A stretch of DNA of 64,000 nucleotides from Apium graveolens (taxonomy: Eukaryota; Streptophyta; Magnoliopsida; Apiales; Apiaceae): assembly GCF_009905375.1 (NCBI RefSeq), contig NC_133649.1, positions 224,523,275 to 224,587,274 on the forward strand. Direction: 5' to 3'. Numbering within the stretch: position 1 is the stretch's first letter; every line of letters begins with the position of its first letter. This document shows positions 1-10,010 of this stretch, one piece after another. Made by a program: the position numbers and the translations under genes. The notes below the pieces were generated by a model. That model saw only the letters and a list, made by a program, of their open reading frames with translations, ran no database searches and had not been told where the DNA came from.

Positions 1-497
1 ATCTTTGCAGAGATAATTTATTTTCATAATTAAATTATATGACTTAATTAATTAATAGAGAATTAATACTAACCCTGAGCAGCATCCATTCTTCTGACAA
101 TCTTCTGAAAGTCACTGAGACTTATGAATCAATTCCGCCACTTCAATGCTGACACTCGATGTACTGTCTGGTTCATGAGTGACTAACTTTCGTGACGTTT
201 CTTCATGTCTTGACTTTGTTGTTCTGATTGAATCCTTGTAATAAATGATACCTTGACGAGATCTCTGTCACTTGAATAAATCCACGATCTTGATTTATAT
301 CACTGAGGCATGATCAAATTCTTGAACTTCTTCCAGTGAATCTTCAAGTCTGCAGATGAACAATGTTTCTTTATTCTTTGACAGATGTTACTTTGTGAGA
401 TCTCTCTGATGCTTGATCCACTATTTACTTATTACATTCTTATTTGAGTTGAGTTAAATACTCGAATAAACGAGTAGGCTATGACATATGCCTTTCA
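1..497 (-). repeat. Element A 3' LTR, partial
   Basis: This matches positions 10886-11382 base for base by eye and ends in the expected CA (TG on the minus strand, TGAAAGGCAT). About 875 bp of this LTR lie outside the window, including the hairpin array present in the other copy. Confidence 0.95.
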
Positions 498-512
498 ATC
501 TCCCCCTATTTG
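498..512 (-). other. Element A polypurine tract
   Basis: On the minus strand AAATAGGGGGAGATT abuts the 3' LTR start. This is the plus-strand priming site for reverse transcription, and the same tract sits at the same place in element B. Confidence 0.85.
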
Positions 513-759
513 CTTGTTAGACAATAACAACAAATACCTAGAGGATAACTCAACTAACAAATAAGAAAAAGATATAAACAGTAATGTAAAGTAAATAGCA
601 GAAAAGTTCTGGATTATATTTAACATTTTCCAGATTCCAAATGAAATTTACAATTGAATACAAGATAGATGTTCCTCTAGCCTGAACATATAACTATATT
701 AGTCTATCTTGATTCATAACGCTCTAATCATATTACATTGAGTTTTGAGCTAATTGACT

Positions 760-3700
760 TTAGTTGTCTTCTCTTCTGACTTCACCTTCTTCTAAATCTT
801 GAAGCAATTCCTTGTCAAAAACACGATCCTTTTCTGAAGTGAAGCTTGCAGGTCTGACTGGTTGAACTCCAACTGTCTTCAACTTATTCTTGAGTTGATT
901 GTACCTTTTAACATTCTTCTCACAATAAGCTTGAATCAAGTCAGCAGCTTGAGTCTTCAACATGGATGAATATCCAGCAGTTCTCAAATGATGTTCCATC
1001 CAGACCAGATGCTTAGCTGAGTAGTCTTTAAGAGATTGTACATCTAGCTGACAGATTTGAAGACAATCAGACTTAAAGAATCTCACTTGATGAGGATTGT
1101 TGACCACTTGAGGACTAGCCCTGCTGGCAAACTCTTTAAGCCTTTCCCGAAGAACTTCATTCAACTCTGAGCTTCTTTTCACTTTGTTTAAAAGAACCCA
1201 AATCTCTGACAACGAACGATTCTCAAATAGATGAAGTGACACTTTGAATGATCCTTCACTCTGACAATATACAAAAATGCTCATCTCATTTAGGGATCTA
1301 TCAAAAGCAGCTGTGATCCTTGAGACTTCAGTCTTGATAGCATTCATGTACATGTCATTGTTAGGATTTGATATTTCCAGCTTGTCAAGAAGATGTAAGA
1401 ACTGCCTATCATTGTTAGTGCATAGCTGAGGCATATCGAGTACTCTCCTAGCTTCATCCCACTTTCCACCAATCTTCAGTCTGACATCTCTTCTCCTTTC
1501 TTGAGCTTTAATGTCATGAAGACGTTGCTTTTGAAGAGTTTCTGTTCTTTGTATGTCTTTTCTCCTATCAATGATCTGTGAGACCTTCTTGAGTTCAGCT
1601 TCTTTTCTTTGCATCTCTGACTGCTCTTTCTGAAATTCTTTCTCAAACCTAGGATCCACTGAATCTTCTTCTTCCCAATCTTCAAAATCACTTTCTTCTT
1701 CAGCTTCAAATAACCCATCTTTATCTTCCTGCACTGGTTCAGTGGGAATGTCAAAAATATCGAAGTCATCCTGTTCTCCACTGTAGTAGGCATCATCAGC
1801 CTTTCCTTTATCTCCAGCAGAAGTATCTTTTTCTTTCCCTTTGGAACTACTCCCTTTCTTCTCCCCCTTAGTTGAGGGATCCTCTACTGACTTTCCTTTG
1901 AAACCTCCACCACTTCCAGAGCCTGATCCTCCACCAGACGGTCCTTCAAAATAAGCTCTTTGTTCTTCATTAGGGCAATGAGAATTCTTGATCATGTAAT
2001 ATAAGTGCTTCATGCCTTCATTTAGATGTTCCATGCCCGTCTCTATCTTTAGAAATCTTGAGTTGTCCAGTGAATGATTCATCTCAACGAGGTCTTCAAG
2101 AGAAGTCATTCTTGTATGTAGGGAGCAGAAGTTGGATATGTCATCAGCTGATAAATTTGGAGTGTCCTGAATAGAATTGAGCTTTGGTATTACAGTAGTC
2201 TTTAAATCTGAGATGTCATTCCTTATGATTGCAAGCTGATTGTCGACAGAGGTGGAAGAAGAAGACCGTTCAACCACCTGTGCTTTGAATGCTTGAGCTT
2301 CAGCTTGACTTTTAGCAAGTTCTTCTTTCAGGGCAGCAATCTGAGCTAACAGGTTGATAGTATCAGTGTCTGTGTGTGCTCTCACCTGAAGTTCACTCGT
2401 ATTTGGTTCACTCATCTCACGTGCATGTGTTTCTCTCAATATGATTGCTCGTGAGGAGTCTTCCAATTGCTGTTCTTGTGTACCTGCATTAAAAATCACC
2501 CTAGCCTCTTCAAGAGAGGTCAGTGGTGGTGCAATGGGAATTCGCGAGTCCCGATCCTCAGTCAATGCTATCAAATCTTTTGGAATAGATGTCTGAATTG
2601 CTTCAGGGATAGATTGACCGAGTTGCCCTCCACTTTCTCCAGATAAATCTGCGAGTGGAGAATCCCATAAGGGAGCCAGAGTTGTTGGATCTGGGAGGGG
2701 AGAAAATGACTCTATTAAAGATGGCGGAGAGTCAGATTTTCCCTCTGAAGCATGTGACTGCTCTTCTGCCGTAACTATGGCAGGCACTGTAACCGACTCT
2801 ACGTGCACTCCTCGCTGGGTGTCCTGAGTATTATCTGGGGAAGTGTATGGTTCCATTGTGAGTAATGGAATTGTGCTTGACTCAGTACAAGATGCCATGG
2901 CCCGATGGCGAATTTCAATAGATGCATCCTGTTGAGAGAATGCCTCTAGTAACTGTTCATTGGCCATTTCAAAGTCCATGTCCTGTTGGGAGGACAAGGA
3001 TAAGCTATCAGATGCCTCAGAATAGGTTTTTCTTTTCTTAGGAGGAGGCAGAGCTGAGGGTTCACTCATATTTGACATTGTACTACTTCCTAATAATCTT
3101 CTGGGTAACATTTTAGACAGTGGGGGAGAGGGTGAGATAGAATGAGACTCTGTGTTTGGCTCTATGACCTGGGATTGAAGCTGTGGTTCTACAACTTCAT
3201 GGTCAGCCCTATCAACCACTGAGGGTCTGTTAACAGAAGTAGGAAGAGAGTGAGAGAGAGTGTGAGGAGTTACTACCTGTAATGGAAGAGCCTGGGTGGC
3301 TTGAACCACTGGAGGTTGAGGTTGCTGTTCATGGCCGGGAAGATTAGAAATAGGCAAGGGAATATAATTGGTCATGAAAGCAGATACAAGTACTGGTACT
3401 TGCATAAATTTGAAGGTTGTGTCTTGGCGAGTGTAAATCTTTTTGCTAACTGGTGGGGGTTCGGTTACAGCAGAGTTAGCAAAAAGTGCTTTGTGTTCAG
3501 GGGTGAGTAGATGATCTGCTATGAGCATAAGAAAACGAGCATAGTAACATGATACCCTACGATTTGTAGAATGATCACGTAAAGCAGAAGTTAGACGTCT
3601 CAAGAGAATGGGAAAAAGTAGTTTGCCAAAATTGATCCTTTGATTGAAAACAACCGCAAGACCAATATACTGCAGGGTGGAAGTGATGTTATGAAAATTG

Positions 3701-4149
3701 GATTTTGTGCAGTTGGCAAACACTTTGGAAAGTGTATCGAAGAAAATATCCCATTCAGACACCAAATTTGATTTAGAAAGTTTGGTTAAATTGATCACCC
3801 CCTGATAGTGAATAGCATTGAAAAAATTTGTGATATCATTTTCAGAGGGTAAATTACAGAAATTGTCAAGTGGAAAATTTAGCGCACGATTGACGACTGT
3901 TTCATCAACTACATACTGTGTGTTTGCCACGGTGAATGAAAAAGATTTTGAATCATCGGCCACAGTAGAGGTTGTGCAAATCAGTCTAAGAAGATCGATA
4001 TTTAAAATCACATTTGATTTAATAGCAGAGCTAACAATCGAATGGTCATTTAAAAATCTAATCCAAGGCTTAAATTTTTCAACATCACATTTTTCCGGAT
4101 TGAAATAACCAACTAGATTATGCGCGACAATTTGGAAATTGAGAGCCAT
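760..4149 (-). CDS. Element A accessory protein (large intact ORF after pol)
   Basis: An uninterrupted 1129-codon ORF; ATG at 4149 is the first ATG in frame. I do not recognise a functional family. Residues 1-230 form a folded, hydrophobic N-terminal region containing the pattern EW-x2-FFD and later YYARF. Residues 230-590 are rich in Pro, Ser and Thr and hold a basic nuclear-localisation-like motif, PPPKKRK, near 368-374. Residues 600-720 look coiled-coil. A Gly/Ser/Lys linker (735-785) is followed by a strongly acidic stretch (790-832), a charged coiled coil (833-895) and a conserved C-terminal region. No signal peptide or membrane segment is evident, which argues against an envelope-like role. 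Element C carries a broken homologue in the same position (36745-40461). It lies downstream of pol on the same strand with its own core promoter. A nuclear regulatory role is inference. Confidence 0.85.
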   Translation of the reverse strand: MALNFQIVAHNLVGYFNPEKCDVEKFKPWIRFLNDHSIVSSAIKSNVILNIDLLRLICTTSTVADDSKSFSFTVANTQYVVDETVVNRALNFPLDNFCNLPSENDITNFFNAIHYQGVINLTKLSKSNLVSEWDIFFDTLSKVFANCTKSNFHNITSTLQYIGLAVVFNQRINFGKLLFPILLRRLTSALRDHSTNRRVSCYYARFLMLIADHLLTPEHKALFANSAVTEPPPVSKKIYTRQDTTFKFMQVPVLVSAFMTNYIPLPISNLPGHEQQPQPPVVQATQALPLQVVTPHTLSHSLPTSVNRPSVVDRADHEVVEPQLQSQVIEPNTESHSISPSPPLSKMLPRRLLGSSTMSNMSEPSALPPPKKRKTYSEASDSLSLSSQQDMDFEMANEQLLEAFSQQDASIEIRHRAMASCTESSTIPLLTMEPYTSPDNTQDTQRGVHVESVTVPAIVTAEEQSHASEGKSDSPPSLIESFSPLPDPTTLAPLWDSPLADLSGESGGQLGQSIPEAIQTSIPKDLIALTEDRDSRIPIAPPLTSLEEARVIFNAGTQEQQLEDSSRAIILRETHAREMSEPNTSELQVRAHTDTDTINLLAQIAALKEELAKSQAEAQAFKAQVVERSSSSTSVDNQLAIIRNDISDLKTTVIPKLNSIQDTPNLSADDISNFCSLHTRMTSLEDLVEMNHSLDNSRFLKIETGMEHLNEGMKHLYYMIKNSHCPNEEQRAYFEGPSGGGSGSGSGGGFKGKSVEDPSTKGEKKGSSSKGKEKDTSAGDKGKADDAYYSGEQDDFDIFDIPTEPVQEDKDGLFEAEEESDFEDWEEEDSVDPRFEKEFQKEQSEMQRKEAELKKVSQIIDRRKDIQRTETLQKQRLHDIKAQERRRDVRLKIGGKWDEARRVLDMPQLCTNNDRQFLHLLDKLEISNPNNDMYMNAIKTEVSRITAAFDRSLNEMSIFVYCQSEGSFKVSLHLFENRSLSEIWVLLNKVKRSSELNEVLRERLKEFASRASPQVVNNPHQVRFFKSDCLQICQLDVQSLKDYSAKHLVWMEHHLRTAGYSSMLKTQAADLIQAYCEKNVKRYNQLKNKLKTVGVQPVRPASFTSEKDRVFDKELLQDLEEGEVRREDN

Positions 4150-4602
4150 TTTAAAATAATAATAAGGCACACACTTTCAGAATTTTAAGAATAATATTAA
4201 GAAAATTCGAATTAATTAAATTAATTTAATAATTCGAATTAAATTAATTATAATCGAAAAATTTAGACAGAAATGTATCTCGTTAAAATTCTTAAATCAC
4301 TAACACAGTTTTGACACACCAAAAGACACAAATAAGAAATTAAAATTAAAAAGGAATTGAAGGGGCAAACTGAATTTACAGAAAATTCAACAGCACTTGT
4401 TTATGTATATACTAATATGTATATATCACTAAAGTGATGATTAAGTTTGCTGAGTAAAAACTCGAGCAAGGAAATAACCAGATTGATTGTTTGGTTCGAA
4501 GAGAGAGAAGAGAGAAAAATGAAGAGAGAAACTGTTCAATTTTTTGAAATGAAGTGAACTGAAGAAATGGTTTAAAAACAATACACCAAACGCCTTTATA
4601 TA
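4150..4602 (-). promoter_or_regulatory. Internal promoter and leader of the element A accessory gene
   Basis: On the minus strand a TATATAAA box (4595-4602) is followed by a pyrimidine-rich stretch of CTCTCTTC type (about 4495-4560), then an AT-rich leader to the ATG at 4149. Hairpin repeats begin 4 bp upstream of the TATA box. This is a standard plant core-promoter layout inside a retrotransposon. The start site is not known; a 5' leader of about 400 nt is inferred. Confidence 0.6.
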
Positions 4603-4606
4603 ACAG

Positions 4607-5033
4607 CTGGTATGACAATCCGGGATTGTCATACCGATTGTCATACCAGGCAAAAAGAAGGAAATGAAATACACGAATAAGTATTAAAATTATAACTGGT
4701 ATGACAATCTGATAGTCATACCGATTGTCATACCAGGCAAAATAAAATAAAATAGATATATATATATATAATGTTTATAACTGGTAAGACAATCAATAGT
4801 CATACCGATTGTCTTGCCAGTATAAAACTAAACTGAAATAATAATTATATTCGCAAATGACTTTCAGCAAGACAATTTCAATTGTCTTGCCGATTGTCAT
4901 TCTGGAAATAAAAGGTTTTCACACAGAATTAATTATGAAAATAAGTATATATATATATATAAGTACTGAAATGATTTTCAGCAAGACAATTCAATTGTCT
5001 TGCCGATTGTCATTGCAGTAGAAAAACACTCAA
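4607..5033 (-). repeat. Five-unit hairpin array upstream of the accessory gene
   Basis: Five units start near 4607, 4697, 4779, 4866 and 4979. Each holds one GGTATGACAATC and two GATTGTCATACC 12-mers or close variants (GATTGTCTTGCC in the two distal units), so each can fold as a hairpin with a third, direct copy beside it. The first unit has 13-bp perfect arms. The same 12-mer family forms the array in the LTRs of elements A and B. Confidence 0.85.
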
Positions 5034-5401
5034 ATATGTACAGACTTCTATTTATGTACTGAAACTATATTTCAAAATAGTAAAACTGAAATAAACACTT
5101 AAAATTTTTACAGAAACAAAGATAATATATCAGAATTTATTATTTTTATTCCAAAAATAGATTTCTATTAAATTTTAGCAAATAAAATTCATAGAAGAAT
5201 ATTTTTAGAGGAAATAAAATATTCTGAGATATTTTAAATTAACAAATAGGGAAAAAATAAAAATAGATAAGATAATATATATTACATAGAAATAAGCAAG
5301 AAATATGATAAAATGATAAAATAAATTTGCAAATGAATTTTTCATTTATGAAAAATTCATTTGTAAATTCATTCACGAACAGATTCCAGATATTAATAAA
5401 A
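5034..5401. other. AT-rich spacer between hairpin array and pol stop
   Basis: This is non-coding, very AT-rich sequence. It contains the palindromic GAATTTTTCAT/ATGAAAAATTC pair around 5333-5360. I see no gene. Confidence 0.6.
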
Positions 5402-7948
5402 TTAATCACAAAAACTATTTAACATGCCCAATTTACCAACTAATCTGGTAAATGTGGATTCGTCAAGTGGTTTAGTGAAAATATCTGCTATTTGTTCTTC
5501 TGTTGGAACAAAAAATAGTTCAACAGTACCATTCATGACGTGCTCTCTAATAAAATGATACCTGATGTCAATGTGCTTTGTCCTCGAGTGCTGCACAGGG
5601 TTGTTGGTGATGGCTATTGCACTTGTGTTGTCACATAAAATAGGAATCTTGTTCAATACAGAGCCATAGTCTCGTAGTTGGTTCCTAATCCACAAGATCT
5701 GAGCACAGCAGCTTCCAGCAGCAATATATTCAGCCTCGGCCGTTGAGTTGGAAACTGTTTGCTGTTTCTTGCTGTACCATGAGACTAGCCTGCTTCCTAA
5801 GAATTGACAACTTCCTGAGGTGCTTTTCCTATCAACAACACTTCCTGCATAATCTGAATCTGTATATCCGACAAGGTTAAAACCAGATTCTTTAGGGTAC
5901 CAAATACCTAGATTTGGTGTTCCCTTAAGATATCTTAAGATTCGTTTAACAGCAACAAGATGAATATCTCTAGGATCCGCTTGGAACCTTGCACATAGGC
6001 ATGTAGCATACATAATATCTGGTCTACTCGCAGTAAGATAGAGTAACGAGCCAATCATACCTCTGTAGCTTGTGACATCTACCTTAATGGAGTTTTCACA
6101 TGGTCCAAGCTTGACAGCTGTAGTTGATGGAGTCCTTGCTGATGCAGAATCCTCTAGATTGTATTTTTTGAGGAGTTCCTTGAGATACTTGGATTGACAA
6201 ATAAATGTTCCATCTAACCTTTGATTTACTTGTAATCCAAGAAAGAACTTCAGCTCTCCCATCATGCTCATTTCAAACTTGCTGTGCATTAACTTAGCAA
6301 ATCTCTTACAGAGATTATCATTAGTAGACCCAAATATTATATCATCCACATAGACTTGGACTAATATAGTATCATTCTTATGTTTTTTAGAAAAGAGAGT
6401 TTTGTCTATGACACCTCTAATAAAGCTATTTTCAATAAGAAATTCAGAGAGAGTGTCATACCATTTTCTTGGTGACTGTTTTAGCCCATAGATAGCCTTG
6501 AAAAGAAAGAAGACAAAATCCATATGATCTGGATCTTCAAAACCAGGAGGTTGCTCTACATATACCTCTTCATCCAGCTTTCCATTCAGAAAGGCGCTCT
6601 TGACATCCATTTGATAAACTTTAAAGTTTGAAAATGCTGCGAATGCCAGAAATATCCTGATGGCCTCAAGTCTAGCCACTGGAGCATAGGTTTCATCATA
6701 ATCAATACCTTCAGCTTGAGAATACCCTTTAGCTACCAGTCTTGCTTTGTTTCTTGTAACCACACCATCTTCATCTAGTTTATTCCTGAATACCCACCTT
6801 GTACCAACAGCTTTCTTGTGTACAGGCCTAGGTACCAGTTTCCAGACTTGTTGACTTTTAAACTGATTGAGTTCATCTTGCATAGCAATCACCCAATCTG
6901 GATCAGTTAGTGCTTCTTCAATTTTCTTAGGTTCCATCTCAGAAAGAAATCCTGAGAACAGACACTCATTTTGAGTAGCACGTCTAGTTTTGACTCCAAC
7001 ATCTGGATCACCAATAATCAACTCAAAAGGGTGAGCTTTATTCCAGACAGTCTGTCTTGGAAGATTTGATCTTGATGATTCACCTTGAAATTCATTGTGA
7101 TGTTGTGTCCTACTAGATGATCCTTCAGCATCTCCCCCTGAGTTGTTGCCATGTTGACTTGAAGATTCTCCGTCAGTAGCAGTGGTATCTCCATTGTTTC
7201 CAGAGTTTCCATCACTATTACCTTGAATATTATCAGGATTAACAGGTTCTTCAACAGCAACAACCTCAGGTTCTTGACCATGTTCTGACTCTGAATCTGA
7301 CGTATCATCAAACTTCAGTTTCTCAGAAGGATCTTCAGTTTGGATACTAGGGAGTTTAGTGTCATCAAATGTAACATTGACACTTTCAGTTACTTTGTGT
7401 TGATCAATGATATACACTCTATATGATCTTCTTCCATATCCAACAAAAATACCCTCATATGCCTTTGCCTCGAACTTACCACGACGATCATCTCCATCCT
7501 TGAGCACGAAGCATCTGGCACCAAATACATGAAAGTATTTGATAGAAGGTTTCTGTTCATTCAAAATCTCATAAGGAGTTTTCATGAAGTCTTTGTTGAT
7601 TAGAGTTCGATTCTGAGTATAACATGCAGTATTGACAGCTTCAGCCCAAAAGTACATTGGAAGACCTGATTCATTTAACATCGTTCTTGCAGCTTCAATC
7701 AATGTACGATTCTTCCTTTCTACCACTCCATTTTGCTGAGGGGTTCTAGGAGCTGAAAATTGTCTGGTAATCCCTTTGTCTGTACAGAATCCATTTAGAA
7801 GTGCATTCTTGAATTCTGTTCCATTATCTGACCTTATTGCTCTAACAGGGACGTTAGAATCTAACTCAATCATCTTGATATGATCAATCACGTGTTTCAT
7901 CCTTAGAGTGAAGAAATAAAACCCACGTATACTTGGAATAGTCATCAA
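5402..7948 (-). pseudogene. Element A pol, 3' part: integrase core, reverse transcriptase, RNase H
   Basis: This reading frame carries the integrase catalytic core (SDNGTEF and [13 protein letters not shown] motifs), a Ser/Glu/Gly-rich hinge, the copia reverse transcriptase (LDEDGV near the start, [10 protein letters not shown], catalytic YVDDIIFGS) and RNase H (DSDYAGS, STAEAEY, ending near TKPL). It ends at 5402. It is in a different frame from the gag-protease part, and the switch falls in 7884-7948 within integrase. Compared with element C the junction is short by a few residues, so a small deletion is the simplest cause. Otherwise the frame is open, so the polymerase and RNase H domains look intact. 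A programmed frameshift is possible but this is not a usual site for one. Confidence 0.9.
7131..7139 (-). other. Candidate central polypurine tract in element A pol hinge
   Basis: The minus strand reads AGGGGGAGA within the hydrophilic integrase-RT hinge. The same G-run plus GAG core forms the true polypurine tract at 498-512. It could prime internally, or simply reflect Gly-rich codons. Confidence 0.3.
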
Positions 7949-9914
7949 CTATCACAAGACAGTAACACTTCTTTGACATAGAAAGGATATTAACTGGACC
8001 AAATAAATCCATGTGCAATAATTGCAGAACACTAGTTATGGAAGATGTGTCAGTGCCTTTGTGACTTGCTTTCTTTGACTTTCCTTTCTGGCAAGCCTCA
8101 CATAGTCCTTCTGGAGAGAATTCCAGCTGAGGCAGACCTCTTACCAATTCTCTTTTGACAAGAGAATTCATTGTCTTGAAATTGAGATGGGAAAGTCTCT
8201 TGTGCCATAGCCAACTCTCATTTGACGATGCTTTTGCATAGAAACAATTGACTTCAAGATTGCTTCCAGAGTTCATGTCAGCTACGAACAGATTTCCTTT
8301 CCGTATTCCCATTAAGGAGGGTTTTTCACTTTTCTTGTGCAGAATCTGACACTTCAGCTTGTCGAATAAAACATTGTAGCCGTTGTCACAGAACTGACTA
8401 ATGCTAAGCAGATTGTGTTCAAGTCCTTGCACAAGATATACATTTTCAATGATAACATTTCCAGCTTGCAAACAGCCATATCCCTCCGTTAAACCTTTGC
8501 TGTTATCTCCAAAGGTAACCACTGGGCCAGCTTTCTCAACCACATTTGATAGCAGGGCTCTATCTCCGGTCATATGTCTTGACGATCCACTGTCAAGAAT
8601 CCACACTACCGGTTGTACCTGTTTAATGCCCTCTTTTCTTGACGATGAGGTGCTTGCATCACTAGCCATGAGAGCAAGATTCCCAACTTCTTCATCTTCA
8701 CTGTCAGTATCATCCCAGCTTCTTCCCTTTGCCAGGTACGCCCTTTCAGATTTACTCTTCTGATTAGAATCGTAAGAGTTCTTCCTTGCTTGTTTTGGCT
8801 TCCTGCATTCTGTGGCAAAGTGTCCCAACTCATTACAGTTGAAGCATCGAATGGTGCTTCGATCAACCATCCCTGTTTTATACCCACCACTGCTGGTGTT
8901 AGAGGATGAAGATCCACCTTTCTGGAATCTGTTGTAGTTGGACTTGTACTTGAACTTGGGATTCCTCTTGAATCTGACATTTGAGAATCTCTTGACAATC
9001 AGGGCCATTGACTCATCCTCCAATTGCTCCAGTTCTTCCAAGGAATAATAATCATCTCCTGATTGATTTGTAGTAGGTGAATCAAATTCTGCTACTATCA
9101 CATTATCTTCAACCTTGGAAGACTGTACCATTCTATCTGACTGTTGAGATTGTTGTTGATATAGTGGTTGTTGTTGTTGTTGTTCATCAGCTACCAGAGC
9201 AGTAGACGTGCTGACCACTCTTCCTTTCCCGTAAACTTCCTTCTGCTGAATCTGCTCCAACTCATAAGTCTTTAACACACCATAGAGCCTTTCCAAAGAA
9301 ATCTCACTCAGATCTCTTGCTTCTCTTATGGCAGTGATTCTATGTTCGAGATGAGTTGGCAGTGTTAAAAGGAACTTTTTATTGACCTCCCTGATGGAAT
9401 AGTATTTACCATTAATGTTCAGGTTGTTGATCAATGCATTGTACCTCTCAAACACTTCAGTGATTCCTTCTCCTGGATTAGATTTGAAGTATTCATACTC
9501 AGAGGTTAGGATTTCTAGTTTGTTCTCCCTAACTTCCTCCGTGCCTTCATTAATAATCTCAATAGTTTCCCAGATATGTTTAGAATCTTTACAATTCATC
9601 ACATGTCTGTTCATTAGGGGATTAAGGGAATCTACTAAGATTAATTGAAGGCTAGCATCCAGGGAAGCTTCTTCTATTTCAGCAGGAGAGAAGTCCTCAG
9701 GATCCTTCACATAAGTTCTCGCTTCGGTGATCACCACATCATTCTCTATTACCTCTGGTTCAATAACCATAGGAATTTTTGGACCCTTCTTCAACACTTG
9801 CAAATATTTGGGATTAGCAACCTGTAAAAACAGTAGCATCTTCTTCTTCCACATCACATAATTTTCTTTATCGAAAAGTGGAATTTTAACGGTTCCAACT
9901 TTTTGTGTAGTCAT
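7884..9914 (-). pseudogene. Element A gag, protease and integrase N-terminus
   Basis: Gag begins at ATG 9914 (MTTQKVGT); an in-frame start at 9959 lies in the leader. Order: copia-type Gag region, Gln-rich stretch, one CCHC knuckle (CFNCNELGHFATEC), a short acidic segment, then directly the protease active site (WILDSGSSRHMTG), the pre-integrase domain and the HHCC integrase zinc region (WHKRLSHL, CEACQKGK). The frame is lost in integrase near 7884. Unlike element B there is no long Gag extension between knuckle and protease. The join at 8630/8631 (AAAAGAG then GGCATT) coincides exactly with the donor and acceptor of the proposed intron in B. The product would be a Gag-Pol polyprotein that assembles virus-like particles in the cytoplasm. 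Confidence 0.9.
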
Positions 9915-9995
9915 TATGAATTTTTGAGTGAATAAAAATTCAAGAAGTGAAAGAAACACAAAAGTCTAGGATCTTGATTTGTACGTTAATCAGAA

Positions 9996-10008
9996 GGCTC
10001 TGATACCA
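9996..10008 (-). other. Element A primer-binding site
   Basis: On the minus strand TGGTATCAGAGCC lies 2 nt inside the 5' LTR. It matches the 3' end of plant initiator methionine tRNA, the usual copia primer. Confidence 0.9.
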
Positions 10009-10010
10009 AT

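Noticed and set aside
1476..1796. Minus-strand 106-codon frame inside the accessory ORF
   Set aside because: It overlaps the long intact accessory frame and has no domain; a shadow frame of low-complexity charged codons.
4412..4674. Short minus-strand frames over the accessory leader and hairpin
   Set aside because: They read through the TATA box and CT-rich leader; composition is that of non-coding pyrimidine tracts.
4607..5033. Hairpin repeats considered as a CRISPR array
   Set aside because: The repeats are palindromic 12-mers in a plant retrotransposon promoter, spacers are similar to one another, and no cas genes exist.
8401..9827. Plus-strand frames across element A gag
   Set aside because: They are antisense to a clearly conserved gag-protease sequence and lack any recognisable protein pattern.
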